From Nitrosomonas sp. sh817 (GTDB lineage Bacteria; Pseudomonadota; Gammaproteobacteria; Burkholderiales; Nitrosomonadaceae), in NCBI RefSeq assembly GCF_030908545.1, contig NZ_CP133083.1, positions 2,303,691 through 2,367,690 of the forward strand: 64,000 bases of DNA, read 5' to 3'. Both the position numbers and the translations under genes were made by a program. This document shows positions 43,929-53,861 of this stretch, piece by piece (the stretch's first letter is position 1; the number at the start of each line of letters is the position of its first letter). The notes below the pieces were generated by a model. It worked only from the letters and a program-made list of their open reading frames with translations, had not been told where the DNA came from and did not search any database.

Positions 43929-46900
43929 TTTTCATCAGAAATAATAAAAGTGCTGCCAATCTCCAATTCCCCGATTCCGGTTATTTCCGGTTCGATCAAA
44001 TCGAAGCGGTCATCCATTTCGATAAAATGCTGCTTAATCGGCGCCGCGATGCTCCAGGGATAAATTGGAGCGACATCGCCGGAATCTATGTCATCCCCTG
44101 TTTGCGCCGCGCTATCGAACAACTCGAAATAACCTTCGCCCTTGGGTGCGATCCGCAAGATCGATAAGTTGGTCACGCGGTCGATGTAATCCATATTCTG
44201 AATAAAAGATTCGATATCGTGCTTGCTGATGCGCCAGCCAAAATGATGGGTATTGCCAATCGCATCATTCCAGGGCGACAGAAAACCGGAAATCGCCGCA
44301 TTCAATTGATTCAAATGCAAACCCGCCAGGAGCGGATTTTTCAGCTTGACCGTGCACCTCACCTGGATCACTTCATAAACCGGGTTACAAACATGGATCG
44401 CCACGAACGGCGTGGTGAGCCGACTGATGTAATCCTGTATGTCATTGATCAATTGCCCGCTTAAGAACGGCCGTTGCGTCGTTATTTCATCATGCGACAG
44501 ATACGGCACTCCGACTATCATCAAATGACCGGGAGAAAATTGCTGCGCGGACACAAAATCGGGAGCCATGCTGGGAAAGCATTTTACCTTATGGATCTGC
44601 GGAAATTGTTCCAGTATCAGCAATTCGTAATCCGCCGACAGCAACGCACGTTTCTTATGTTTCAGGCGTTCGCTGATACGCACGCGCAATTGATCGCGAT
44701 CTTCAACCGGCTCGCCGCCGAACGATGCCTGGATTTGCCCGATGCTCCCGATACCGGGAATTGATTTGCGGGCACGCGTTACCGAACCGGGCGGCAATCG
44801 GATCAAGTTGCTTTGAGTGCCCTGATCCGATTGCCTGCTGGCTTTTATCGCTTGCGCATGGATCGCATAGAGACTACAGAAATTTTCCAGCTCATGCTCA
44901 GCGGACACTCGCAGCCAGGATAATCCGGCCGGCAGCACCGTATTCTCCTGCGTAATATCCGCCGGGATATGCAACGTGACGATTCCGGACTTCATAAACC
45001 GTTGGGTGGAGTCCGATAATATCTCCTTCGCGCTTAATGGCAGCCATTGGTTATCGGCCATGTAGAACCAGCGCAACTCTTTCAGATAAGTATCCTTAAT
45101 CGGCAAGGAATTCTCGCGCAAATGAAAATACAGCGTGATCGCGCCGCCATCGGTCAATCCCTGCAATCCAATCAACAAATTGCCTGAATAGGCATAGTGC
45201 GGTAGTAAAAAAATGCTTCGATCCGTGTTAATCATTGCATTTTTCCAGCCCAGCGGATGCAAATGAATGATTTTCTCTTGCATCGCCGGGATACAGTTTG
45301 CTTCTTCCCTGCCCACGATGATTTTCGATGCCGCTTTGTAGTTCGCAAAAATCGACACGATCATCGGTGTATAGGGAGGATTCGGCATTTTTTTCAGAAA
45401 CTGGCTATGCTTCTGTTTGGCGTTGAACGTCAATACCTCCGTCAATACCTGCGGATACTCACGATGACCGAAAGCCTGCGCTGGCGCGATCAGTGTAAAC
45501 TTAAAAAAACCTTTTTGGGCGGACGGCGAATAATTGTACGGACTTCCAGAGCTGCGGTACTCCACAGGACTCCAGTTGGAAATGATGGAACGGCATGATA
45601 GCTGGCGATGTTCGTTGATTTCACTGCCGCCGTCCAAGCCGGTATTGATTTCAAATAACGAGCTGACGTTAGCCGATCCGGCATTTTCGGGCAACCATTT
45701 GCCATTGGCCAGAACTGTGGCGCTTACCAGGAAATCAGTATTTCCGGATAACTCGTAACCTTGATAGTAGGATCTAAACCCGCCGAGTGTGGCGGGAACA
45801 CCTCCCCATTGAAGCGTGATACTAAAGTCGGATAAGTGTTTACCGGCCGTTTCCGGACACCCGGCAACCAAATACGAACCGGTTTCCGGGATCGGGCCGA
45901 AAGGTGCAAACGGCGTCAACGGCGACAATTGTCCGATATTATTGAAAAGTTGCAGGGTTCTGCAACCCTCGACTTCGACCCCGATTTCAACCGACGATAT
46001 TTCCAGTCTGGAAAAAATCCCATACGGATACAAATAGCTCCGGGGATTTAATAGAAAATGGATAACGGGTAACCCGGTATCAAAATCCGTTCCGTGAACA
46101 TCGGAACTGACCGCGGCAATTCCTGGAAAACTCTCCGGCAGCAACAAGGTTATGCGCAAACTATTGGATTGCTGGCGCGGGTCGATTCCTAAGTAACAAG
46201 GCGAATATTCCGGTACTTCCTGCCACCCGGCTTGAGTGGATAAGCTGATTACAAAAACATCCTTAAACGCTTTAAAAAAAGCTTGCTGTTCTTGAATATG
46301 CGTCAAGGTTTCAGTGCAACCGCCGCCAGAGTGCATGGCTTCAGCAATTTTTTGAAGCCATTGCTCAAAAGTCAGTCCGTTATTCCTGAAACAAATTTCA
46401 ACCGTTACCGTCCGCTTCCCTTCTTTCAATAGCAACACCTTGCTGGCGAATGCAAAACCGATATCCGCTTGCTGCGTCAGCACATTCTCTTCGCCTTCTC
46501 TGGTTGCTCCGAACAATGGGTAAGCGGTCATCTGTCCCTGACCGGCGGCATTCGTCCCTAGCGGCAACGGAATACTTTGCAGCCAGCATCCGGTTGCCAG
46601 TTGTCTCGCGGATTCATCGGATCGGCCATCCAATCCGGTTTTTTCCAGTAAATTATTTTCTGGAAAATTCATCGCATCCCTTTTAAAGAACAGCGTATAA
46701 ATCGAGTTTACGACTGCATCATTAATTGCGACATCAGCGGTGGACGCGTAAACAATATCCCGGTTCTCTTCATCCGATCTCGCAAGAAATTCGGTTCCCC
46801 GTGGAATCAGAGCATTAAAATTCTTTTTATTGGGCGCGATTACCAGATAAACATAATCCGGGGAAAAATCACGCCGCTGAACTTTGAGCACCTGATCATA

Positions 46901-47743
46901 GTAAAAATCAACATAATTCAACGTGAACCGGTTTAATTTTTTTTGCAGTTTCTGGAATAGCTGCAAAAAAGCAAACAGCAAACCGACCGCAGGATCATGA
47001 TCGCCGCTGCGCAAAGCGGATGAAAGCAGTTCGGCCGCATTACTTTGCACCATTTCAATGGCCTTCACAAATGCATAATGACTCGACCGGATTGTTGCAA
47101 CATCGGTTATCTCGACGATGCCGGTTTCACGATGCGTTCGCGGCTTTTCCTCAGCGGATAACACCAAGTCAATTAAATCTGTGGAAAAAACTTGTTGCTG
47201 TTCGCAACCTTCCAGATATCCGGCTAAATATTGCCAAAGCACATCGACATCTTTCCTCAGTCCGGTGATCACACTTTCCAGAATCTTGCGTAGCTCTATC
47301 CCAACTTGGTTATGCGGCGTTGCCAATTTCTGCAACCACTGATCCAGCAAATGCAGCGCGGTATAGGCTGCCATCACATGCCGGCTGACTTCTTTGCCGG
47401 CTAACGGCTGCAGCGCCTGAATTACCGGATTGTCAGCACTTTCCGCGCTTGACTCAGCCGCTCCGGCCGCTGTCAATTTCTTCAAATCGACCGCCAGCAT
47501 TGTCGCGATGACGACGGTTTCATCCACTGAGAAAAATTGCTTCCAGGTTCCGGAAATCCGGTGCTCCAGGTTAAAAAAATTCATTGCCTGCGCATAATCC
47601 GCCAGCAAAGCCAACAGTGTATGAAACTGCATTTCCGAAACATTAAAATAATCTTGCTGCAAAGCCGGCAATCGTCTGTTTTGCTGACTCCGGCCGTCGC
47701 TAATGTGCAGTTGATCAATTAATGAATCATTGAGCGATTTCAT
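43901..47743 (-). CDS. Baseplate J-like protein (Afp11)
   Basis: A 1,280-residue baseplate protein, of Afp11 scale. Domain clues: N-terminal helical region, NALIPRGTEFLARSDEENRD, a large central beta region, then the conserved RARKSIPGIGSIGQIQASFG and EDRDQLRVRISERLKHKKRA with DYELLILEQFPQIHKVKCF, which is typical for gpJ-type proteins, and a C-terminal gp25-interacting tail. It builds the inner wedge around the spike. It follows the gp25-like gene by 18 bases and overlaps the fibre gene. Cytosolic assembly is expected. Confidence 0.92.
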   Translation of the reverse strand: MKSLNDSLIDQLHISDGRSQQNRRLPALQQDYFNVSEMQFHTLLALLADYAQAMNFFNLEHRISGTWKQFFSVDETVVIATMLAVDLKKLTAAGAAESSAESADNPVIQALQPLAGKEVSRHVMAAYTALHLLDQWLQKLATPHNQVGIELRKILESVITGLRKDVDVLWQYLAGYLEGCEQQQVFSTDLIDLVLSAEEKPRTHRETGIVEITDVATIRSSHYAFVKAIEMVQSNAAELLSSALRSGDHDPAVGLLFAFLQLFQKLQKKLNRFTLNYVDFYYDQVLKVQRRDFSPDYVYLVIAPNKKNFNALIPRGTEFLARSDEENRDIVYASTADVAINDAVVNSIYTLFFKRDAMNFPENNLLEKTGLDGRSDESARQLATGCWLQSIPLPLGTNAAGQGQMTAYPLFGATREGEENVLTQQADIGFAFASKVLLLKEGKRTVTVEICFRNNGLTFEQWLQKIAEAMHSGGGCTETLTHIQEQQAFFKAFKDVFVISLSTQAGWQEVPEYSPCYLGIDPRQQSNSLRITLLLPESFPGIAAVSSDVHGTDFDTGLPVIHFLLNPRSYLYPYGIFSRLEISSVEIGVEVEGCRTLQLFNNIGQLSPLTPFAPFGPIPETGSYLVAGCPETAGKHLSDFSITLQWGGVPATLGGFRSYYQGYELSGNTDFLVSATVLANGKWLPENAGSANVSSLFEINTGLDGGSEINEHRQLSCRSIISNWSPVEYRSSGSPYNYSPSAQKGFFKFTLIAPAQAFGHREYPQVLTEVLTFNAKQKHSQFLKKMPNPPYTPMIVSIFANYKAASKIIVGREEANCIPAMQEKIIHLHPLGWKNAMINTDRSIFLLPHYAYSGNLLIGLQGLTDGGAITLYFHLRENSLPIKDTYLKELRWFYMADNQWLPLSAKEILSDSTQRFMKSGIVTLHIPADITQENTVLPAGLSWLRVSAEHELENFCSLYAIHAQAIKASRQSDQGTQSNLIRLPPGSVTRARKSIPGIGSIGQIQASFGGEPVEDRDQLRVRISERLKHKKRALLSADYELLILEQFPQIHKVKCFPSMAPDFVSAQQFSPGHLMIVGVPYLSHDEITTQRPFLSGQLINDIQDYISRLTTPFVAIHVCNPVYEVIQVRCTVKLKNPLLAGLHLNQLNAAISGFLSPWNDAIGNTHHFGWRISKHDIESFIQNMDYIDRVTNLSILRIAPKGEGYFELFDSAAQTGDDIDSGDVAPIYPWSIAAPIKQHFIEMDDRFDLIEPEITGIGELEIGSTFIISDEKWREKIEKH

Positions 47744-47761
47744 CCCGTTTACCCGAATAAA

Positions 47762-48184
47762 TTACAATTCAACGTTGGTTCCTTCCGTGAAATAAAACGG
47801 ATATACAATGTTATGGCGGTTATTGGTTGCCCGTACGATATAAGAAATGTTTATTTTTATCAGTCCATTCAAGATATCGTTTGCATTATCCGATTCGACG
47901 GTGATCGTTTCCACGATGACTCGCGGTTCGAAAAACAGAATGGCGCGCCTAACCAGATCGATCATCACCGTTACCGCGGTTTCATTGATTTCTTCAAATA
48001 TCTGCGTTTTCAAACCGCAACCGTAGGTTGGTTGCATCACCCGCTCTCCGGGGTTGGTCGATAATAAAATATACAAACTTTCCCGGATATCCTCTTCAGC
48101 GGAAACAGGCTTCACCGTTCCATGGATCTGAAACTCGGGAGGAAATCCCCAACCGGTTCCGAGAAAGGATTTGTCGGCAGTCAT
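47762..48184 (-). CDS. gp25-like baseplate protein (Afp9)
   Basis: A 140-residue protein matching GPW/gp25: ESLYILLSTNPGERVMQPTY GCGL is its hallmark, giving RVMQPTYGCGLKTQIFEE as the seen segment, followed by LVRRAILFFEPRVIVETITV. The ATG at 48184 has GGAG upstream; an upstream GTG overlapping the PAAR gene is less likely. It is essential for sheath assembly in related systems, linking the baseplate to the first sheath ring. In this locus the PAAR gene comes before it, the reverse of Afp9-Afp10 order. Confidence 0.93.
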   Translation of the reverse strand: MTADKSFLGTGWGFPPEFQIHGTVKPVSAEEDIRESLYILLSTNPGERVMQPTYGCGLKTQIFEEINETAVTVMIDLVRRAILFFEPRVIVETITVESDNANDILNGLIKINISYIVRATNNRHNIVYPFYFTEGTNVEL

Positions 48185-48203
48185 GGCGAATCTGGCTCCG
48201 GTT

Positions 48204-48503
48204 CTAACCGCCAATCATCACGGTCGGCAAACCGACCACGATCGCACCGCCGTGTGCGGTGGTATCGCCGATCCTGGCTGCCGGCTTGTTACCGATCATG
48301 ACGGTAGCCGAACCTTTCACAATCGTATCGGGCGGCCCGACACACACGCACATATCCCCCACGACCGCAGCCGGCAGGTTTCCAATCAACACATTGGGAA
48401 CACAGGGTCCGCTGATCGGACCGCCAACATGCGGAATCGGGGGAACACCGGGGGTTTGCATCGGACAGGTATGCATATCGGTAATTCTGGCAGCTGGCGG
48501 CAT
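48204..48503 (-). CDS. PAAR-like spike-tip protein (Afp10)
   Basis: A 99-residue protein of repeated PAAR-like units: MPPAARITDMHTCPMQT, LIGNLPAAVVGDMCVCVGPP, VMIGNKPAARIGDTTAHGG and VGLPTVMIGG. PAAR proteins cap the VgrG-like spike with a sharp zinc-binding tip; the Cys and His residues in TDMHTCP, CVC and TAHGG are likely zinc ligands. It is 52 bases downstream of the spike gene. No toxin extension is fused to it. Confidence 0.95.
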   Translation of the reverse strand: MPPAARITDMHTCPMQTPGVPPIPHVGGPISGPCVPNVLIGNLPAAVVGDMCVCVGPPDTIVKGSATVMIGNKPAARIGDTTAHGGAIVVGLPTVMIGG

Positions 48504-48555
48504 GATTCTGATACTCCTTTGTCAACCGGTAAATTTTAGATCGCCGTGCGCGGTG

Positions 48556-50346
48556 TCAGTTAATCATGACAATACCGCCTTTAACAGTGGTTTGCCCGCT
48601 GGCGGACAATTCGGCAGTCGCATTGCCTTTGGCGCTGAAGCCGACGTTGGCCTGATGATTGACATTTAAACCTTGGCACTTGATATCCGCTTGCGCCGTT
48701 GCTTCGATGTTGCCGACGGCATCTATGGTCACTTTGCCTTTGGCGCTGATCTTAATATCTTTAGGGCTGTCGATCACGATGCCGCTGGAATTGAGCTCAA
48801 TTTTGTTGGAATTCTGGTCTTGCAGCAGAATCGACTTTTGATCGTCGTTGATGACAATCTTGTTATTGGCAGGAGTAATCAGCGTGATGACTTTCTTCTC
48901 GTCGTCGAACTCCAGCTTCAGCTTGCTTCTTGTCACCACGGCCTTGATGTAATTGTCGGCAGTCAACTCGTACGGCGGTTTGTGGTTGCTGCTGTACATA
49001 CTCCCTAAAATTACCGGGTGCGAAGGATCGTTATTGAAATAGCCCAGCACCACTTCATCGCCGATTTCCGGGATAAAAAACTCGCCAAAACCATTCGAAC
49101 CATAATAATTCGCCAGACGTGCCCACACGCCTTCGGTATCCGGCTGCATCACCGGAACCGATACCTGGATCTTGTATTGCCCGTCCGGATCCGCATCCAG
49201 CTTTTTCACCACCCCGATGTGCAAGCCGTTGACCCCCGGCGTCAACCCCGAAGCGAGCGGCGCTTCGGTTTTATACTGCTCGGTAAACCATAACGGCGAC
49301 AAGCCGAACTCGATCTCCGTGACCCAATTACCTTGCTTGATATCATGTTTGACAGCCGTCACCAACACATTGCCGTTGAAACGATTACCCACACCTTTCA
49401 ATTCGATCAACTCGCCGGTTTTCGCTTTGGCGCTGCCCTGAAACGACGCGTAACCCCGGATCCGCGCCAAAGCCGATTTTACTTGCTGTCCCTTAACCCA
49501 GCCGGTTAATGCCGAATCGTCGAGCGGCACCGGCGATTGCAAGCGGAAATTATTGGCCGCGATCACGCCGGCCAGATCACTGCCTGTCAGATTTCCTTGG
49601 CTGGTCAGATTGTCCGGAGCGGCTTGAGCTTCTTGTACTGCCTGATCCGTTAAACTCCATGCCGCGCCTTTAACTTCCGAATATTGCGCCGCCGCATCAA
49701 TGTCTGCGGCAAATGCCATCAGATCGATCCCGTAAGTCAGCGTCAATACCGGTTCACCACTCACTTGCGGGGCCTTAACGCTGACTTTGGCTTCATCGAT
49801 TGTCACCAGGAATCCATTGACTTCGGCTCTAGCGAGCAAATAATCCCAGTCCGTGCAGTAATACTGCACCAATTCCTTAAAACTGGCAGTGGTGGCGGTC
49901 ACGTCGGACGACAATCCGCTATAGGATCCGATGATTTTGCTGAGGATATCGCTGTCTTTCGAATCGACATAGTTGGCATTCTTGCGCCCCACTGTCATGG
50001 CAACCGCTTTATCTTTACATTGCACAATCAGCCGGGAAAAGTTATCGCCGTCCATTTTGATGCCATGCTTGATGACGATACCTTTAAAAACCGTGGCGGT
50101 TTGATTGGCGTAGCCGGCATTGATAGTAATTTCCGCACCGGGTTTGAAATCGTCGGCGTTGCTTACGGGAAAATCATTATTCGGCATATCGCCATCCAGC
50201 AGGATAATCCTGGCATGCGGAATTTTGTTCACCGCGTAAAAAATTTCGATGGATACGATTTGAATGGAGTCGGCGATCGCAGCGCCGTTACTTTGAATGG
50301 TTACCGAGACCACCCCGGTGCTGCTCATCAATGGAGAATCTGCCAT
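48556..50346 (-). CDS. VgrG-like spike protein (Afp8)
   Basis: A 596-residue VgrG/gp27-gp5-like protein. The N-terminal gp27-like part shows SIEIFYAVNKIPHARIILLD and VFKGIVIKHGI; the gp5-like OB part begins HIGVVKKLDADPDGQYKIQV; and the C-terminus is a beta-helix with repeats (KSILLQDQNSNKIELNSSGI, GKVTIDAVGNIEA). This trimer forms the central spike that pierces the target. It starts 2 bases after the LysM gene stop and ends with a simple tail, so no catalytic effector is fused. Confidence 0.95.
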   Translation of the reverse strand: MADSPLMSSTGVVSVTIQSNGAAIADSIQIVSIEIFYAVNKIPHARIILLDGDMPNNDFPVSNADDFKPGAEITINAGYANQTATVFKGIVIKHGIKMDGDNFSRLIVQCKDKAVAMTVGRKNANYVDSKDSDILSKIIGSYSGLSSDVTATTASFKELVQYYCTDWDYLLARAEVNGFLVTIDEAKVSVKAPQVSGEPVLTLTYGIDLMAFAADIDAAAQYSEVKGAAWSLTDQAVQEAQAAPDNLTSQGNLTGSDLAGVIAANNFRLQSPVPLDDSALTGWVKGQQVKSALARIRGYASFQGSAKAKTGELIELKGVGNRFNGNVLVTAVKHDIKQGNWVTEIEFGLSPLWFTEQYKTEAPLASGLTPGVNGLHIGVVKKLDADPDGQYKIQVSVPVMQPDTEGVWARLANYYGSNGFGEFFIPEIGDEVVLGYFNNDPSHPVILGSMYSSNHKPPYELTADNYIKAVVTRSKLKLEFDDEKKVITLITPANNKIVINDDQKSILLQDQNSNKIELNSSGIVIDSPKDIKISAKGKVTIDAVGNIEATAQADIKCQGLNVNHQANVGFSAKGNATAELSASGQTTVKGGIVMIN

Positions 50347-50348
50347 AA

Positions 50349-51056
50349 TCAGCCTCCACTCAATGGCGGAAATTGAAGCTTAATCCCGGGCTTTAGATCA
50401 CGAAAATTTGTCAGGTTGTTGATCTTGGCGACTTGCGGATAGTAACCGCAGTCCTGATAAATGCGATAACAAAGCAGCGGCAGAGTGTCACCGGCTTTGA
50501 CTTCTATCAGATGCGTCAAATCCGGCGATTCGGTCGCGGCTTCTTTGGAGATTTCCTCGCTGCTTTGATATTCGACAAATGTCAGTGTAACTCTTGCTCT
50601 GAGCGGAACGCCACTCGGTTTGAACAAGGTATAATCCAGTTTCAGGGTTTCCACCCGCCCGTAAAACAGCAATTCGCCCCATTTCACTTGCACAATCGGC
50701 GCTTCGTGCTTACTGCCTTGATAGTTGTAAACGACGTCTTTCAATAAGTCGACCTGATCCTTGATCGGCACCGGATCGCTGATCACATCCAGCGGATTGG
50801 CACGCACCGCGCCGGTAGCATCCAATATCAATTCCTTGAGCGAGAATTTCTCCGGATGACTGATATCGTACTTGGTTTCCGTACCCGGTTGACCCAGCAC
50901 CCGGTTTTTCGAATAACTTAACCGGAGCGTATGCTCATAACCCGCAGGATTGATCATCGCTTCAAATTTTTGCCTGGAACCGTCGACACTGATCTTGCCG
51001 TTATTGACCACGCACGGCGAAATCGTCAGCAGTGTTTTCGTGCCGCTTAGCAGCAT
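50349..51056 (-). CDS. LysM-domain eCIS protein (Afp7)
   Basis: A 235-residue protein. The N-terminal 175 residues correspond to the tail-tube-initiator fold (Afp7/gp53-like; INPAGYEHTLRLSYSKNRVL) and the C-terminal 50 residues are a LysM domain (VKAGDTLPLLCYRIYQDCGY and INNLTNFRDLKPGIKLQFPP). It joins the inner tube to the spike; the LysM may contact the baseplate rather than cell wall. The gene starts one base after the DUF5908 stop, showing tight operon packing. Confidence 0.93.
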   Translation of the reverse strand: MLLSGTKTLLTISPCVVNNGKISVDGSRQKFEAMINPAGYEHTLRLSYSKNRVLGQPGTETKYDISHPEKFSLKELILDATGAVRANPLDVISDPVPIKDQVDLLKDVVYNYQGSKHEAPIVQVKWGELLFYGRVETLKLDYTLFKPSGVPLRARVTLTFVEYQSSEEISKEAATESPDLTHLIEVKAGDTLPLLCYRIYQDCGYYPQVAKINNLTNFRDLKPGIKLQFPPLSGG

Positions 51057-51221
51057 TTAGCGGTCTTCCTTCCGCTGCAGAGAATCATGAATCATGCGCC
51101 GGCACTCCGACAGGATATCTTCCTTGAGTTCCCGGTATTCCTCCGGCAGCTCCGGATCCTCCAGCTTGGTTCTCTGGACAATGTTCGATTTGATCAGCAA
51201 TTGCTTAATTTCAATAGACAT
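51057..51221 (-). CDS. DUF5908/Afp6-like small protein
   Basis: A 54-residue helical protein (MSIEIKQLLIKSNIVQ then PEEYRELKEDILSECRRMI) of the type found between tube and LysM genes in eCIS loci. The start at 51221 is after the tube stop; longer frames to 51329 are overlaps. Function unknown, possibly a baseplate or tube accessory. Confidence 0.8.
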   Translation of the reverse strand: MSIEIKQLLIKSNIVQRTKLEDPELPEEYRELKEDILSECRRMIHDSLQRKEDR

Positions 51222-51238
51222 CTTCTTATTCTGACGCG

Positions 51239-51721
51239 CTAAATGATGCGGGATGAAGCGGTATAGCTCAGCACGATTTTCTCGATCGCCACTTCGTTTT
51301 TGGTCGACCCGAAACTTTCCACTTCCCACTTTAAGGGATAAGCCGAGTCAAAAGACCAGCCACGGATCGGTACTTTATCTTCATTCATCAGGTACACCAG
51401 CACCGGCAAGGGCTTAATCACCAAATTCAGACCGGACTCGAGCGTCGTTTTACACCATATCACCAGTGGTGAATCTAAAGCGGCAATCCCCCGCTTCAAC
51501 GATAAATTCGAGTGTTTGGTGCCTTTCGGCAATTGCCGGACAAACCGATTCTCTCCGCCTTCGATTACCGTTTCGACATCCATCTCAATATCGATCCCGG
51601 AAACTTCCTGAAACGAAGTATCAACCGTTAAGCCAGCGGGCGGTCCGATAACAACCTTGAAATAAAAAGCAGATGGCGGATAAGGACTGCCCGACAGTGA
51701 CAAATTCATCGAACCGCTCAT
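51239..51721 (-). CDS. Tube protein (Afp5-like)
   Basis: A 160-residue inner-tube protein of the T4 gp19-like family. Clues: YPPSAFYFKVVIGPPAGLTV, SFQEVSGIDIEMDVETVIEG, LSLKRGIAALDSPLVIWCKT and a C-terminal EVAIEKIVLSYTASS. Hexameric rings of such proteins build the channel that carries cargo. It lies 20 bases downstream of the other tube gene. Having two tube proteins lets one specialise at the ring next to the spike. Confidence 0.93.
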   Translation of the reverse strand: MSGSMNLSLSGSPYPPSAFYFKVVIGPPAGLTVDTSFQEVSGIDIEMDVETVIEGGENRFVRQLPKGTKHSNLSLKRGIAALDSPLVIWCKTTLESGLNLVIKPLPVLVYLMNEDKVPIRGWSFDSAYPLKWEVESFGSTKNEVAIEKIVLSYTASSRII

Positions 51722-51741
51722 CTGCTTTCTGGATCTTGCGA

Positions 51742-52200
51742 TTAGCTGTTGGCGATCGTCAGGCCTTCATGCACAATTTCAATGGATTCGATCGCCACTT
51801 CGTTACCTTCGGATTTCAGATCAGTACCGGTAATTTTTGTCGGCCAGGCATTCGTCAATGTCCAAACCATCGTCGCTTTACCGCCTTCATCGAGCAGGCT
51901 GATCGTGACCGGCAAACGCTTGATCGTGTTCATCTTGATTTGTTTAAACCAGTCCCAGAACTTGTTGTCACCTTTAAAGATGCCTTTCTTCATGGTGATA
52001 TTGCCAAATTTTTTCATGCCCGGCATCTTAATGACTGAAAATTCCGGGCTATCGCCATGACGGTATTTAATTTCTTCGGATTGGATATCCAATCCGCTGA
52101 CTTCCTGAAACCGCATCACTTGCGAATCCCATTTAACCTGAAAATAGAATTTCGGCATGGGCCAAACTGTAGTCGATTGAGCTGATCCATCATCTGCCAT
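51742..52200 (-). CDS. Tube protein (Afp1-like)
   Basis: A 152-residue major tube protein of the gp19-like family: FYFQVKWDSQVMRFQEVSGL, IKYRHGDSPEFSVIKMPGMK and KFGNITMKKGIFKGDNKFWD, ending EVAIESIEIVHEGLTIANS. It stacks as hexamers inside the sheath and forms the conduit for the effectors. Located between the sheath gene and the second tube gene. AGTAAATCATG-like start context is good (AGGAGTAA upstream). Confidence 0.95.
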   Translation of the reverse strand: MADDGSAQSTTVWPMPKFYFQVKWDSQVMRFQEVSGLDIQSEEIKYRHGDSPEFSVIKMPGMKKFGNITMKKGIFKGDNKFWDWFKQIKMNTIKRLPVTISLLDEGGKATMVWTLTNAWPTKITGTDLKSEGNEVAIESIEIVHEGLTIANS

Positions 52201-52280
52201 GATTTACTCCTGCTTATTTTATTGATTAAGAAATAAATGTCGTGTTCGTCAACTGCATTAGTAACAGCTTAACTTTCAGG

Positions 52281-53861
52281 TTAAGATTTCTGCATTTGCT
52301 GCTGGAAAGTAATTTCGATAAATTCTGCCGGACGGCTCAATGCGACCAGCACAGTCACTTTCAACATACCATCCAGAATATCCTGCGGCGTCATGGTTTC
52401 GCCCAAACCGACATAAACACCAAAGGCGTCATCCGGTGTTGCACCAGCCAAACCACCCCGTTTCCAGATGCTGGTGAGGAAATTACTGATCATGCTTTTG
52501 ATCGTAACCCAGGTATTGGAAACGTTCGGCTCAAACACATAGGCCTTGGTCGCCAGCTTGATCGATTCTTCCAGCATGATCATGGTTCTGCGCACGTTGA
52601 TGTAGCGCCAGTCAAGACTATTACCGTCGAGTGTGCGCGCCCCCCAAACCAGCGTACCCTCGCCAATGAAAGTACGAATCGCATTGATCGATTTTCCGGC
52701 AGTCGTCACATTCAAATCTTCTTGTTGCGCATGCGTGATTTCCACTGAAGGAGAGATCACCGCATTCAGGCTGACGTTCGCAGGCGCCTTCCACACGCCG
52801 CGGGAATTATCGACCATGGTATAGACCCCGGCCATACCGGCACTGGGCGGCAACAAATTCAACTTGAGTTTGATACTTTCGATGATGTTCTTGTATAGCG
52901 GGCAAACTGCGGTGAGAATTTTGTGCAGATCTTCATCGCTGGACATCTTATCCGTTTTCGGCGTCACACCAATTTCGGCAATCTTGGCGTTGATCTCGCC
53001 TTTTTTCTTGTCATCCAGATCGCTACCGTCAGTCTCGGCTTTGAGTAATTCTTTCAACTTATCCAGATTGGAAACATTGGCAAAACTCAAATCGCCGGTT
53101 TGCACAATCGAAGTGTTGAGCCAAGGATAATAGGCTGCTGCGAAGTCCAGGCTATTCGTACCCAGATCGTTGCGAAAATTCTCGATACAACTGCTGTCTT
53201 GCGCTTCCTTGTAGCCGTCGAACACGTCCAAAATGGCAAAACGGTTTTTCATCACTTGTCCGCAGTGGCTGAGCATTGCTTGCTGCAACGCGATGCAATC
53301 CGGCTCGGCCAGCGATACCGCATCCGGGATTACCACCATGGTCGGTTCCTGTTCTTTTAGCAGGATGTCGATCCCCGCGCTCAGCTTAGGCTTCTCAATA
53401 ATTTGCTTTGCAATTTCCTGCTCGTAATTGCCGACAGAAACGACATAACAGGCACCCCCGCCGTTTTGAAAGAACAGCATCATGCTGTGATACAGAAAAT
53501 AGCGTGCGCCCTGAAGCGACAGTGCATATTCTTTATCGTTACTGGAGAAATCGGATTCAATCACTGCTGCAACTGCACTACCCTTACCAGAATCTTTATC
53601 CTTATCTTTTCCGCCGGGAGCAGGAGCTGAAGCCGCAGCTTCAGCAATCTGATATTGCGTCTTAGGCGGTCCGCCGAAAAAGCTGATAAATTCGGACATG
53701 GACGAGATTCGCCATGCCTTGTTTAACAGGGATTTGCCTTTATTGTTTGCTTTTTCCGTGTACCCGATAAACGCCGGTACAGCTGTAGCGACTTCTACGA
53801 CGGAATTGGGAAACGCACTTTTTTCAACAATGTAAACACCCGGTGTTTTATACTGCCCCAT
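52281..53861 (-). CDS. Contractile sheath protein
   Basis: A 526-residue sheath protein and first gene of the structural run. N-terminal YKTPGVYIVEKSAFPNSVVE and AVPAFIGYTEK are typical sheath starts; C-terminal WGARTLDGNSLDWRYINVRR and VYVGLGETMTPQDILDGMLK match the sheath core. A Lys/Asp/Gly-rich linker (KDKDKDSGKGSAV) is inserted near residue 85. Only one sheath gene is present, while Afp and PVC carry three, so the particle must use a single sheath subunit. AAGGAG lies before the ATG. Promoter is presumably in 53862-54000, but no consensus stands out. Confidence 0.96.
   Translation of the reverse strand: MGQYKTPGVYIVEKSAFPNSVVEVATAVPAFIGYTEKANNKGKSLLNKAWRISSMSEFISFFGGPPKTQYQIAEAAASAPAPGGKDKDKDSGKGSAVAAVIESDFSSNDKEYALSLQGARYFLYHSMMLFFQNGGGACYVVSVGNYEQEIAKQIIEKPKLSAGIDILLKEQEPTMVVIPDAVSLAEPDCIALQQAMLSHCGQVMKNRFAILDVFDGYKEAQDSSCIENFRNDLGTNSLDFAAAYYPWLNTSIVQTGDLSFANVSNLDKLKELLKAETDGSDLDDKKKGEINAKIAEIGVTPKTDKMSSDEDLHKILTAVCPLYKNIIESIKLKLNLLPPSAGMAGVYTMVDNSRGVWKAPANVSLNAVISPSVEITHAQQEDLNVTTAGKSINAIRTFIGEGTLVWGARTLDGNSLDWRYINVRRTMIMLEESIKLATKAYVFEPNVSNTWVTIKSMISNFLTSIWKRGGLAGATPDDAFGVYVGLGETMTPQDILDGMLKVTVLVALSRPAEFIEITFQQQMQKS

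Noticed and set aside
47762..53861. Phage tail or type VI secretion interpretation
   Set aside because: No phage capsid, terminase or portal genes, and no TssJLM membrane complex or ClpV; DUF5908, AAA+ ATPase, tape-measure family and DUF4157 point to eCIS.
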